Shown piece by piece: positions 36,901 through 50,300 of a stretch of DNA of 64,000 nucleotides (position 1 is the stretch's first letter; each line of letters opens with the position of its first letter). The position numbers were made by a program, and so were the translations under genes. Origin of the DNA: Antedon mediterranea (Eukaryota > Echinodermata > Crinoidea > Comatulida > Antedonidae); contig NC_092678.1 in assembly GCF_964355755.1 (NCBI RefSeq), positions 14,234,922 to 14,298,921 on the forward strand. The letters are read 5' to 3'. A model generated the notes under the pieces. The model saw only the letters and a list, made by a program, of their open reading frames with translations. It did no database searches and was not told the DNA's origin.

Positions 36901-39900
36901 TTGGTATATTGATTATGTTTTATGTGGACATGTCATTATAAAAGAGCTGAATTTAGAATCATGACAGAAAGCAATGTTTACGTTAACCTGTATGCATAAA
37001 CTACACGATTATGATTTGTTTTATGATTCTATAAAATTACAAAATAAGAAACAATTTATATAATTCGGTCTACGTTCACAGGATATGCACCAGCAAACAT
37101 TTTATTTCAATTTCCTAACTATAATTATTTGCTGCAACACACTGTTTGTATAAACTTCATGATTATAATTTCTTTAAAGGACCGAAACACCCCGCTGCAT
37201 GAATACATGCGTTCAAATGAACCTACCTTAGAGGTAGTAGACTATCTCACGAAGCAAGGTGCATCCGTAACAGCACTAAATAAGGTAATAATGGGCTAAA
37301 GATCATTGCAAAATAAGGGAATGCGCAGATAATATTGATATACTCCGGTCTACGTTCACAACATATGCACCAGCAAACATTTTTATTCCAATTTGTTTGT
37401 GTATTATTATCATCATTACCTAACTACAATTATTTCCTTCAATACACTGTTTGTATAAACTTCATGATTATAATTTTTCTACAGGACGGAAACACTCCGC
37501 TGCATGAATACATGCGTTCAAATGAACCTATCTTAGAAGTAGTAAACTATCTCACGAAGCAAGGTGCATCCGTAACTGTACTAAATAAGGTAATATATAG
37601 CTACATATAAGTTATATGATTACACCTAACGTCTGCGAAATTATGTTTATTTATCTATTTTTTATCCTATTTAAAAATGTAATGTTTTGGTGTGATGTAG
37701 CTTACAACAATGGCATCAAAATAATCAATAAGGATACGAATAAATTATGACTGGAAGAACACGCCGCGGAATGTTCAAACGTTTCTATTCCAGTACGAAT
37801 ACTACTTTCAATTACAACTATCTCATATTATTGCATCTTGCATAACACTCAACATCTCCTTACCACAATACTAATTTTAGAATACAATACAATTCATGGT
37901 ATGTGCTACTCTTATTTTTTAAGTTTAATAATAAACTTCGTCATAATATTTTGTTTCTCTACAGGACGGAAACACCCCGCTGCCTGAATACATGCGTTCA
38001 AATAAACCTACCTTAGAAGTAGTAAACTATCTCAGGAAACAAGGTTCTTCAATAACAGCACACAATAAGGTGATATAAGTCTAAAAATAATGTATATGAT
38101 GATGAGTTATTTAGAATTACTTGCTGCAATAATTATTTAGTAGTAATTAAACAAGATATTACAGTTATTGTGAGATTGGTATAATGACTATGTTTTATGT
38201 GGACATTTTTATTATAAAAGAGCTGAATTTAGAATCATGACAGAAAGCAATGGTCACGTTAACCTGTATGCATAAACTACACGATTATGATTTTTTTTAT
38301 GATTCTGTAAAATGACAATATAAGAGACAATTGATATAATTCGGTCTACGTTCACAGGATATGCACAAGAAAAACGTTCAATTTCTTTGTGTAATGTTTA
38401 TCATTATATAACTACAATTATTTGCTGCAATACAGTGTTTGTAAGCTTCATGATTATAATTTCTTTTAAGAACGGAAACACCCCGCTGCATGAATACATG
38501 CGTTCAAATGAACCTACCTTAGAAGTAGTAGACTTTTTCACGAAGCATGGTGCATCCGTAACAGCACTAAATAAGGTAATAATGAACTAGAGATCATTTC
38601 AAAATAAGGGAATGCACAGACAATTGATATACGTCGGTCTACGTTCACAACATATGCACCATCAAACATTTTATCTAAATTTATTTTTGTATTATTATCA
38701 TTATACCTAACTATAATTATTTACTGCAATACACTGTTTGTATAAACTTCATGATTATAATTTCTTTAAAGGATGGAAACACCCCACTGCATGAATACAT
38801 GCGTTCAAATGAACCTACCTTAAAAGTAGTAAGCTCTCTCAGGAAACAAGGTGCATCCGTAACAGCACTAAATAAGGTAATATGGGCTAAAGATCATTGC
38901 AAAATAAGGGAATGCGCCGATAATATTGATATAATTCGGTCTACGTTCACATCATATTCACAAGCAAAACCTTTTATTTCAACTTCTTTGTATTACCAAA
39001 TTATAATTATTTGCTGATTTACACTGTATTTATAAACTTCGTGATAACAATGTTTTCTCTATAGGACGGAAACACCCTGCTGCATGAATACATGCGTTCA
39101 AATGAACCTAACTTAGAAGTAGTAGACTATCTCACAAAGCAAGGTGCATCCGTAACAGCACTAAATAAGATAATATAGGTCTAGAAATAATGTATATGAT
39201 TTCAACTAACGTACGTATGATCTGCACCGCAACATATCATCTTACCCACTTGATTTCATATCGTATTAAAATTGATCGAGCTATTTTAATTGCTGCAATA
39301 ATTATTTAGTAGTAATTAAACAAGATCCTACAATTATTGTGAGATTGATATATTGAGCAATGAAATTGATACTTTTTTTATGTGGACATGTCATTATACA
39401 TTTTTTGAATTTAGAATAATTACAAAAAGCAATGTTCACATTATCTTAAACTATTATGATTTCTTTTTTCTTTTCTTGGATTTTTCTTTACATTTCATTA
39501 ACATTTCAAAATAAAGGAATGCACAGACAAGTGATATAATTCAGTCTTTGTCCACAACATATGCACCAGCAAAACCTTTTATTTCAATCTATTTGTGTAT
39601 TGTATATCAAAATCTAACTATAACTATTTGCAACAATAACCTGTATGTATAAACTCCATGATCATAATTTCTTTATAGGACTAAAACACCACACAGCATG
39701 AATAATTAGTCATTTGAATGATAGTTGTTTTGTTTCTTCAAAAACATTTAATCCAAATTCTAGCAAATTGATTACGTCGCCCATGCATATACACTATACT
39801 AGTACAAAAATGCCTTTCATTAAATGTTCTTTAAACTTAATTTTAAATAGAGTTAAAAACAAAATCATTTTGTTAACATTAATTATAAATACTATAACTT

Positions 39901-42900
39901 TATTGCGTGAATTAGTTCCCTTTGAAGAGACGTTGTTTATTATTGCATGAGTTATTACCACATTGAGGGCGCAGTTATTTTGTATGGAAGGCTGCACGCA
40001 ATTTTAAGTTTATCTGGAAATATAGCTTTTAAAAGGTATTCCCTGATTGTTTACTATGTTTAAATTTACCAGTATATAGTGTACGGTAATGATAGTTAAT
40101 TATTATTGGGCTTACGCGGAGCTACACATTGGAAGGATGGGAGATGTCCTGTCACTGGTCATTCAATATTACATTTACGGCGAAATTATGTTCCTTTATT
40201 TGGTTTTGACCCCATTGAATTGAATAGTCATGAAGAAAGTAATGTATTGTGTATATGGTTGTATATATACATGATTTGCAATATTGTAATAAATACCAAT
40301 GGATACGGAATTGTTTGTTAGTTAGTGTAAATAAGAACCGTTCTTCATTATAGACATCTGTAAGTACAAGGTGTTTAGAAGTATACTAACTAGAATGTTT
40401 TACATATGTATATTTGTTGTTTTTAATTTATTTAAGTTTACCGCAATTTTAGGTTTGGGATTCCCTTTTGATGAATACATTTAAATTAATATTTGAATTT
40501 CAGAACGGGGTTTACAATTACTATGAAACAGTGTACTTTGTACTGCGACACGGTATTTTCTTAGAAGCTCTATGCTTAATTTAGAATTGACTTATGATGT
40601 GTCTACAAAAATATTCATTTTGATTTGCTTGTTGTTTGCACTCACTTACTACGATTGGGGTTTTATATATGTCTGATTCCATAGACATATTGTTTCTTTG
40701 ATTTCTAAATCGGTTTATGAACAAATATTTCTACTATTAGCAATGCTTAAAACACTTTTATGTTTATAGGAAGGAAAAACAGCAGTATCTGTTTTAGAAG
40801 AAAATACGCAGATAGAACAAATAACAAAAATCAAGATTGTAGAGTATTTTGACAGTAAGCTATTATAATAAAATTTTTAACATGAAAAAGACAATGTTAG
40901 TAACAAATATTTGAATTCTGAAACAAATGTTATTCATAATGTTTACATAAAACCATGAATTTGAATGTATGTATGTTATGCGTATTTTCTATATCTTAAT
41001 ATTAGAATTGTTGGTTCCTCCTGAAATATTTGCCAGGGGTAAACAGGCTATAAAAATATATAAAAATGAACTTAAAGATGGTAAAATTGCAGTGGTAAAT
41101 TCGAGATGTATGTTTCTTGGGAAGGAAGGTGCTGGTAAGACTAGCTGTGTAAAGGCCATGCTTAAAGAAAGGTAAGTAATTGCAAATTATTTAACGTATA
41201 CATCATACATTTTAGTATTGAAAAAATGATCAGTGTATTTTTAATTATATATTTGATGTAGATACTAATACTATTTTAACCATTTTACCTCACCATACGT
41301 TGTTAAAATAGATTCAATCCCGACGAACCATCGACAGACGGTATCGTTACACGGACAGTGTTTCAATCAAATAGTAAGAGTGAATGGAAGAGGATTAAAG
41401 ATGAAAACGACGGTAAGATGTGTGTAACTACCTGTAGAGTAGAAAATCGAGTTTCTGCCGTCATGTGATGCCAAGCGAACGTGGAATTAATATCTGTGAT
41501 TGTAGTACTAACAAGTAGAGTTTTGTTATACTCTTACTCTAGAGTTGTGGCTTGTTAAATTGTGTAGACCTATACTTATTAGAGAAATTACCAACAATGT
41601 ACCAGGAATAGGCACGATGTTATATGTAATGTTTAAAATGATTTTATTACACATTGATCCAGATTAAATGAAATTCAGTGTTTCCTATAAACTCCAACCA
41701 GCATAAATATTTGTATACATATTGTTTTAACCAATTGCTATTTTTGTACAGATGCCGACCTAATCAGGAAAATGCGTGAACATGTAATAATACAAAGGGT
41801 TAATAAGGAGTTAGGTATGTAATACCGCAACACAAATTATAATATAAAGCTTTTTAACAATTGAAATAAATCATTTAACCTTGAACCATATTTTTTAAAC
41901 GGAACTATTATACAAATAATGAATGTTTATTAGTGTAATGATACAATATGCCCTAATTGCATGAGGTTAATGATGAAAGGTTATATATCAACGAGGCAAC
42001 GCCAAGTTAATATTTAACCTTTCATCATTCACCAAATGCCATTATTTGTACCATTACACGAATATAACATTTATTATTTGTTTATATAACATCAAAATAG
42101 ATTCCTGTCATTTGAATCAAATAAAAGGTAGCCCTCTAGCCAAGGCCTACATTTGATTCACATTGATTAAAACAGTAACATTTGGTTTTTAATAATATTA
42201 TATTAAATGTTATATTTATATGGATTTTATAAACACACGTACTTTAGTGTTAATTATGTTCATAAACGACCAAACAATCATAATACTAACAGGCCTAGGC
42301 TTATGCTAAACCCTAGTAGTAGCTTGACGCTGATTACATTTTAATGTACTATTATGTAAATATGAAATGCAATTTTGACAGTACATGGCCAGGCAATACT
42401 GCCTCTCATATGTTGTTGCTGTTGTTTGATATTGTAGGTATAAGTTAAAAACGTAAAGGTAGGCGTCTGGATCGTTTAAAATGTACAAGTTAAATAATAC
42501 GATTTTATGTAATATGAGATAATATGAATGTGAATAAAAGTGGTGTTTGCGCCACAAAAGAGAAAAAAAAATGGTACTTTGTCAAAATGGTCGATATTCG
42601 GCAATCTATAAATACTTTTATTTTATTTATTTTATAATAGAGGACAACCAAAGCTACCCAATTGGAGGTGATTCTGTGAACATTCCAAATGAAATAACTA
42701 GCATATGGGACTACGCTGGTCAATTGGACTATTACATAACGCACAGGGTATGCCTATCAATATGTTGTTTATTGGCAGAATATGATCTGATAATCACATA
42801 ATTAATGTAGTAGTAGTGATATTGACAGTGATGGTGGTGGTGGTGGTAGTGGCAGTGACATTAGTAGTAGTAGTGGTAGTGGTATTAGTATTTAGGGCCT

Positions 42901-44270
42901 ATATTGCGTTTGAATAATCTGAAAACAATTATATTCTAATAATTTTTTCTCGATTTACAGTATATTGTTTTCCCCCCACTTGTTAAACAAGCGAAGATGG
43001 CTTTATCTCAATAGAGTTGCCCAGACATCTATCTAATGTTACATTAAGATTACAATTATGAGTAGTGTTTTATTATAATTATCATGACTTGCACCATGTT
43101 CTTGACACGCACGTGTATATTAATTTGTAATTATGTCTTTAAAACATTGTTTAATAATAGTCTTATATACTACGAAGAACTTGCGGTCCACATTCTTATA
43201 TACGCAACGGTGTTAAACTGTAATTATTTTCCTCCTTATATTCTTTAAAAAGGAATAAAAAGAAATATAATATGTAGCGTTCTGATTTAACATTAGTATC
43301 GACATACTCGCTTCAATATGCAGTATTCCCGCTACAATTATTGCATCGATGTAGGCTTACTACATGTCACTAATTATAATAAAAGACTCTCTCCCGATAG
43401 AATATGGATAATTATCCATCATAATAACCACCTTATATCTGTATTTTGTTGTTCAGTTTTTCCTCACAAATACAGCATCGTACTGTGTTGCATTTAATGC
43501 TTTGGATAACTTGGATGAACCAGCTAATGCAAGAGATCCATCAGTTGTAAGTTCAACATTATTTTAAACTTCAATTATTACTATCATTAATTGTTACTCG
43601 TAATAAACAAAATGTTTTATTACAAAAAATATATACTAATATAGTATATTACCGTACATTACAATTTTTTTTATTTTACCTACCTTTTATTTTAGGGTCC
43701 ACTAGGAATGACTAACTTAGACATGAATTTGTTTTGGATAAGGTCAGTATATGAGCATACTGTGGCGCAACATGCTTCAGGAAACCCCATTTCAATTGAT
43801 GGCAGGGTTTCCATAGAGTCACCTCCCATCAGTTTGGTTGCTACTCATATGGACAAATTGCCATCATGGAGAAAATCGAGAAATCGTAAAAAGGTAATTC
43901 ATTCTTGAGTGAATGAACTGAACAATCTAACATGATATGATACTGAATACCAATGATGCTAATTTAGCTTATCAATTATTCCTCATCCAATTTAATTCTT
44001 GTATCAATAGGTGCTGTCATTAATGCCACGTAATAGTTATTAACTTTGAACCAAAAGTTGGATAGAAAAAACAATTATTTGCCAAAAAAAACATTAATTT
44101 AAAACAAGGTTAAGTAGAAGAAAAGGTACTTCAGTCAGGAAATGACCTTGGGGTATTTCATGGTGGTTGCGCAAGAGTTATGTAATTACCGCCAGGTGTT
44201 TCTAATGAAGGTCATTCATTTCCTGGTACTTCAGCCCAAAGTTGACCTTGGTGTATTTCCTGGTGGTTAC

Positions 44271-44317
<47 letters not shown>

Positions 44318-47300
44318 TATATTTATACAAGGATAAAACAATCAGATAACAGTGTATCTGTTTTACATTGTGGTCCTGTCTTAATCAAAATATTCAAAAG
44401 AGAAACTTAAAGATGTATTGTCCCTTTGACTAATTCCAAAAAAATAAAAAATAAAAGATTTCGAAAAAAGGTGGGTCATTTTGAAGTATCATAATAGTTA
44501 TTAACTATCACCAAAAATTTTTCAAAAAAAAAAAAAGTTTAACTGAAATACAGACGTTTTTTTGTTTAAAAAATAACTTTGACTTCCAGTCAAAGTTTTC
44601 AATCAAAACATATCCCATAATGAAACGCGATTGTTTGGCTACTCTGTATGCATAATCATAAAACTTCCTCATGATCTGTGTGAAAATACCTTCTTAACCG
44701 TGACGAGTTTTAAACAATCCTAATTTAGCATATACATAATGCATACTCATGGTTTGAAATCTTTGTTTACTTTCGCTCGTGACAATTTTCCAGATGAAAT
44801 GTAATCAAACTAATTTACCTGTTAATTACGTAAACTTGTTGTTTTTGGCTCAAATTTTCGACTTAAAGTGAATAACTTTAATATTACTTTGATATGGCCA
44901 CTTTAAATTTAGAATATTTTGACCTTCATTTTTTTGTGTTTCAAGGGACAATACATCTTTAATTAAATATAATACATGTCAGTTTTTTATGAAAAGAAAT
45001 GAGATTTGTATCTAGCCTTAAAGGACGTAACTGTTGGTGCCGATTTAATATTAACTGGTAAATTGTTCCATATTTTTGAGCCTGCAACTTTAAAGGACGA
45101 ATGTAATTTCCGCCAGATGTTTCTAATGAAGGTCGTTCATTTCCTGGTACTTCAGACCCGAAATGACCTTGGGGTATTTGCTGGTAGTTTCGCAATAGAT
45201 ATGTAATTTCCACCAGATGTTTCTAATGAAGGTCATTCATTTCCTGGTACTTCAGCCCAAGGTTGGCCTTGGTGTATTTCCTGGTAGTTACGTAATAGTT
45301 ATGTAATTTCCACCAGATGTTTCTAATGAAGGTCGTTCATTTCCTGGTACTTCAGCCCAAAGTTGGCCTTGGTGTATTTCCTGGTAGTTTCGCAATAGAT
45401 ATGTAATTTCCGCCAGGTGTTTCTTTGTCTCTTATTTATTAATTTTTGGCGCGATGTTCTGGTACGTGGTGAGTGACGTCATTACTTTATTTATGATTTA
45501 AGACAGTGAAACAAAGTGAAGCGGTTATTGTTGTACTATTTTCCTGTTTTTTTTTGTCTATTTTTGCGTAGAGTATCTCTTTACAGTATTTCATTATGTC
45601 TGGAAGTATATATTTTTCGCAAGGGAGTTGTGCAGATAATGTTATAATAACTAGCGATGATGAGGAGACTGTTGTTCCAGGCAGTGATAGATGATCGTTA
45701 CACGGGGGTCGAAGAGGTTATCCCCGCCGGTATAGTTGAAGGAGTCGAGAGGAGTAAAAGGCCTACAAGTTGTATATTTACGTACGTAGACGAGGTGGAG
45801 AGAGAATTTTTGCTGAAAATGGAGCGTTTGATTAAACAACCAGTTGTTTCCTTTTAATTGTTTGCAGTGATTACCGTTTAGGTATAATAAATTATTTTTC
45901 TGGCGCGTATTTTTGATTTGTCCTTTCACTACATCTCTCAATTGTTTCCCTTTGTTGTTTTAATTAAGGTGTTTCCGGGGTCCATGTTTTCCGTTTGGTC
46001 GAAGGCTAAATCTAATGGTCACTGTTGTGGGAGGGTCTTCCTAATTATGTAAGGGCTGTTTGACCAATCTTAATAGCGGACACATTTCCTAAAGGAAGTT
46101 CTAAGTATCTTTGTTTGCATATATTATTAAATTTAATTAGTGTCATGGGGTGGTATAAAAAACAGCGTAAGTGTGGGTATTTTTTCATTCGCTTACTGAT
46201 TATTCTAGACTTATTACTAATTTTTTTACAATGGCTCATTACGTATCATCATCATCATCTTCCGATTCTAACGATAGCTTGTTTAAGATAAGATAAGATA
46301 AGATAACTTTTATTGATCCTCAAAAAGGAAATTCATTGCCCGTCATAATAACAAAGAAAACACTATAAAAACAAATATAGCATAAAACCAATCATATAAA
46401 AACATCTAAAAAATTACAATATAAAATTATCTTCTTGACTTCCTGTTGTACTGGATGATACCGGAGGGAATAAAGGATTTAGCAAATCGATTTGTTTTCA
46501 CACTGAGGAGCCTCAATCTACCACTTGGATTAAGTTGGTCTATGATCACTTTGTGGAGAGGATGAGAGGCATCCGACTCAATGCGTTCGAAATCTTTCTG
46601 GAGGTGTTCTAGGTGCACATCGGTAAAGGAAGGCAGTTCCAGACCAATCATTTTACCAGCCCGACGGATGAAAGTTTCAAGGCGTCCTTTATTCCCTCCG
46701 GTAACATTACCAGCCCAACAGGAGAGGCAATACGTCCAAACACTACATATTACGGATCTATAGAACGAAAGTAACATCAAATCACAGGAGTTAAATTTAT
46801 ATAAAGTTCTCATACAATACATTCTGGGACTTAATTTTTTGCTGATGAAGTCTATATTGTCTCCCCAACTCAGTTTATCATTGAAAACAATTCCTAGATA
46901 CTTGTACTGGTCAACAATTTCAATTTCTTTACCTTTGATAGTGATTGGTTGAAAATTAAATTTATGTTTAGTCCTAAAATCAATGATCATCTCCTTTGTT
47001 TTTGATGCATTTATTTGGAGATAATTATCGTCACAAAATTTAACAAATCTTTGTATTTCGCTACGATAATTTTCATCATTGTTTGAAACTATGATACCAA
47101 TAGTACTAGTGTCATCAGCGAATTTAACAACGGGGCAAAGCTCATCATTTAAAGATCTGTAATCCGCCGTATACAAGGAATATAATTTAGGTGCGTTGAC
47201 AGTACCCTGAGGAACACCGGTGTCAGAGGTTACGATTTCTGACTTAACACCATTAATATTAACAAATTGTTTTCTATCACAAATGAAATTTAAAACTAAA

Positions 47301-50300
47301 CGAACAATCGGACGGGGAAACTCCATATTCAACATTTTGTCTGCTAAGATATGGGGTTGTATGGTATTAAACGCAGATTGAAAATCAAAATACATAATAC
47401 GTGCCGAGTGGCCTTTCTTTACATTATCTAGATGTGAATACAATTTATGTAATTTAAAATAAATCGCATCACTGGTACTACGGAGTGATCGGTAAGCAAA
47501 TTGCAACGGGTCTAACACTTTTTCAGCATAAGGTTGCATAATTTTTAAAATAATACGTTCCAATATTTTCATCGCGACAGACGTGAGTGCAACGGGTCTC
47601 AAATGATTCATGCTGTTAATCTTAGGTTTTTTAGGTACCGGTATTATGCATGAAAGTTTCCAAATATCCGGGAACGCATGATAAGAAAGACACATATTGA
47701 AAATAAATGTAAATATACCATCAAGGTGAGGAGAGCAGACCTTAAGTACTCGTGGTGGGATTCTATCCGGCCCAGCAGCCTTCGATGAATTGAGTTTCAT
47801 GAATTCGTTATGTACATCAGAAATACTTATACTAAATTTGGGATCATCTTCAGTCACCCGACACAAGCTAAATAGAGCCTCTCTTTCTTTTTTAAAATCA
47901 TGAACATTAAAACGGTTATAAAATTCATTTAACTCATTAACATATTGCACAGTAACATTCGGAATCGAGGTGGGTGTATTACCACCGTTTGTGTAACCAC
48001 TCATAAGTTTCATACCCTGCCAAACTTGTTTCATATTATTAGACCTGAAGTTATGTTCAACTTTTTTCCTATAAATGTTCTTCTGTTTCATTATTTCAGA
48101 TTTAATCTCTCTAGTCAATATTTTCATACGATTAGAGTCGCCCATCTTAAAGGCTTTACGTTTCTCACACAACAGTAATTTAACGCCTTTCGTGATCCAT
48201 GGCTTGTTGTTAGGGTAGATTTTCACTTTTTTAACTGGAACGCATTTATCAATACAAAAGTTTATGTACGAGCTCACTGCATAAGTAATACTATTCAAAT
48301 CTTCATCCTCCGTAAAAATATCCCAATCGGTAGATTCAAATTCCGCTATCAGGGCTTCCTCGGCTTCAGGAGACCATTTACGTACATTAATAATTTTTGG
48401 TTGGCATGTCTTATTTAACTTGCGAATTTGTGAAGGAAATGTTTTCCTCATTAGAACTTTGTAACGACAGTGATTTGGTAAGTAAATTTCTTTTTTTTTC
48501 ATTTATTCTCATTTTTGGTAATCAAATGTTTCTATATTATCTTTTATTTATTATTATTATTTTTATAGGAACTTGCTCTATGTAGTACGAAGCTAGGAAT
48601 TAACAAAGCATGGTACTTGATCGACTGGCTAGTAGACATTTATAAGGCCTTGCTGGAACGAATTGTTTGGTGACGTTGGATAAATAAAAAATTTAAACAA
48701 GAAAGAGGAGAGATTACAATATTTATATTGGATACGATAAAATAAAAAAATACAGTCACCATTACGTACGTCTTTTGTTGTTGTTGTTGTTATCGTCATC
48801 GTCTACGTCAACATTAAGAAACAGACAAGTATATATAAACAAGTACAGTGATTCAATTTATTTCAAATTTCGCATAAAACAAAATAACTTTACAAAAATG
48901 TATTTGCTTAATCTGCAAAATGAGAAACGGTATCGACATAAGAATTCAAGTCGAAAAATATTTAAATTAAAATTACAAAAATATTGCTTAATCTACAAAA
49001 ATCGACTTTATAAGTATAAAATGTATTAACATTAAAACAGTTATAACAATATTTACTTAATCTACAAAAAAAGAGAAACGGTATCGACATAAGAATTCAA
49101 GTGGTAAAATATTTAAATTAAAATTACAAAAATATTGCTTAATCTATAAAAATAGATATTATAAGTATAAAAGTTATTAACATTAAAACAGTTATAACAA
49201 TATTTACTTAATCTACAAAAAAAGAGAAACGGTATCGACATAAGAATTCAAGTGGTAAAATATTTAAATTAAAATTACAAAAATATTGCTTAATCTATAA
49301 AAATAGATATTATAAGTATAAAAGTTATTAACATTAAAACAGTTATAACAATATTTACTTAATCTACAAAAAGAGAAACGGTATCGACATAAGAAATTCA
49401 AGTGGAAAAATATATTTACTTAATCTACAAAAAGAGAAACGGTATCGACATAAGAAAATCAAGCGGAAAAATATTTAAAAATATATTTACTTAACCCGCA
49501 AAAATTCGACTTTAAAAAACGGGTATAAAAATTATTTATATTAAAACAGATATAAAAATATTTACATTAAAACTACAAATATATTTTGTTCAAACTATAA
49601 AAAGAGAGAGAGTACGGTGAAGAATGTATAAAGAGTAACAAATAATTATCTATAACGAATTATGTTTACATTTTTAAAAAGAAATTTATGGCCGTGATTC
49701 ACCAAACATACCCGTAAGGAACTGTACGATAATTTTCGATAATAATTCTTTTGTCGTACACGATTCGATAGTCTTTAGTCGATGTTTCGTTGACTATCTT
49801 TCGTATTTTTGGCTTGCGCGTTATGCGATTCTTCTCAACCGTCTTAATTGTATCGGGGCCAACACCCCTTACCATATTGAAGACGGTGTCAAAATTAATT
49901 TTCTGAGCGTTTGTAAAGTTAAGGGTAAAAATAGATATTATAAGTATAAAAGTTATTAACATTAAAACAGTTATAACAATAGTTACTTAATCTACAAAAA
50001 GAGAAACGGTATCGACATAAGAAATTCAAGTGGAAAAATATATTTACTTAATCTACAAAAAGAGAAACGGTATCGACATAAGAAAATCAAGCGGAAAAAT
50101 ATTTAAAAATATATTTACTTAACCCGCAAAAATTCGACTTTAAAAAACGGGTATAAAAATTATTTATATTAAAACAGATATAAAAATATTTACATTAAAA
50201 CTACAAATATATTTTGTTCAAACTATAAAAAGAGAGAGAGTACGGTAAAGAATGTATAAAGAGTAACAAATAATTATCTATAATTATCCAACACCCCTTA

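Larger units (their letters stand above)
35816..37620 (+). repeat. 1.80 kb tandem duplication, copy 2
   Basis: Almost identical to copy 1 over exons and introns, including the solo LTR. A partial third unit begins after it and carries the exon at 37,965. Confidence 0.85.
44113..46284 (+). repeat. Polinton left terminal inverted repeat
   Basis: Matches 57,783-59,403 inverted; once the TTAA MITE and its target (552 bp) are removed it is 1620 bp against 1621 bp. It contains 100-bp tandem repeats, a captured LINE tail, two short ORFs, and the start of a gene reading inward ([12 protein letters not shown]). Confidence 0.9.

Noticed and set aside
49020-49500. CRISPR array
   Set aside because: The repeats are long tandem units without unique spacers, in a eukaryotic transposon.
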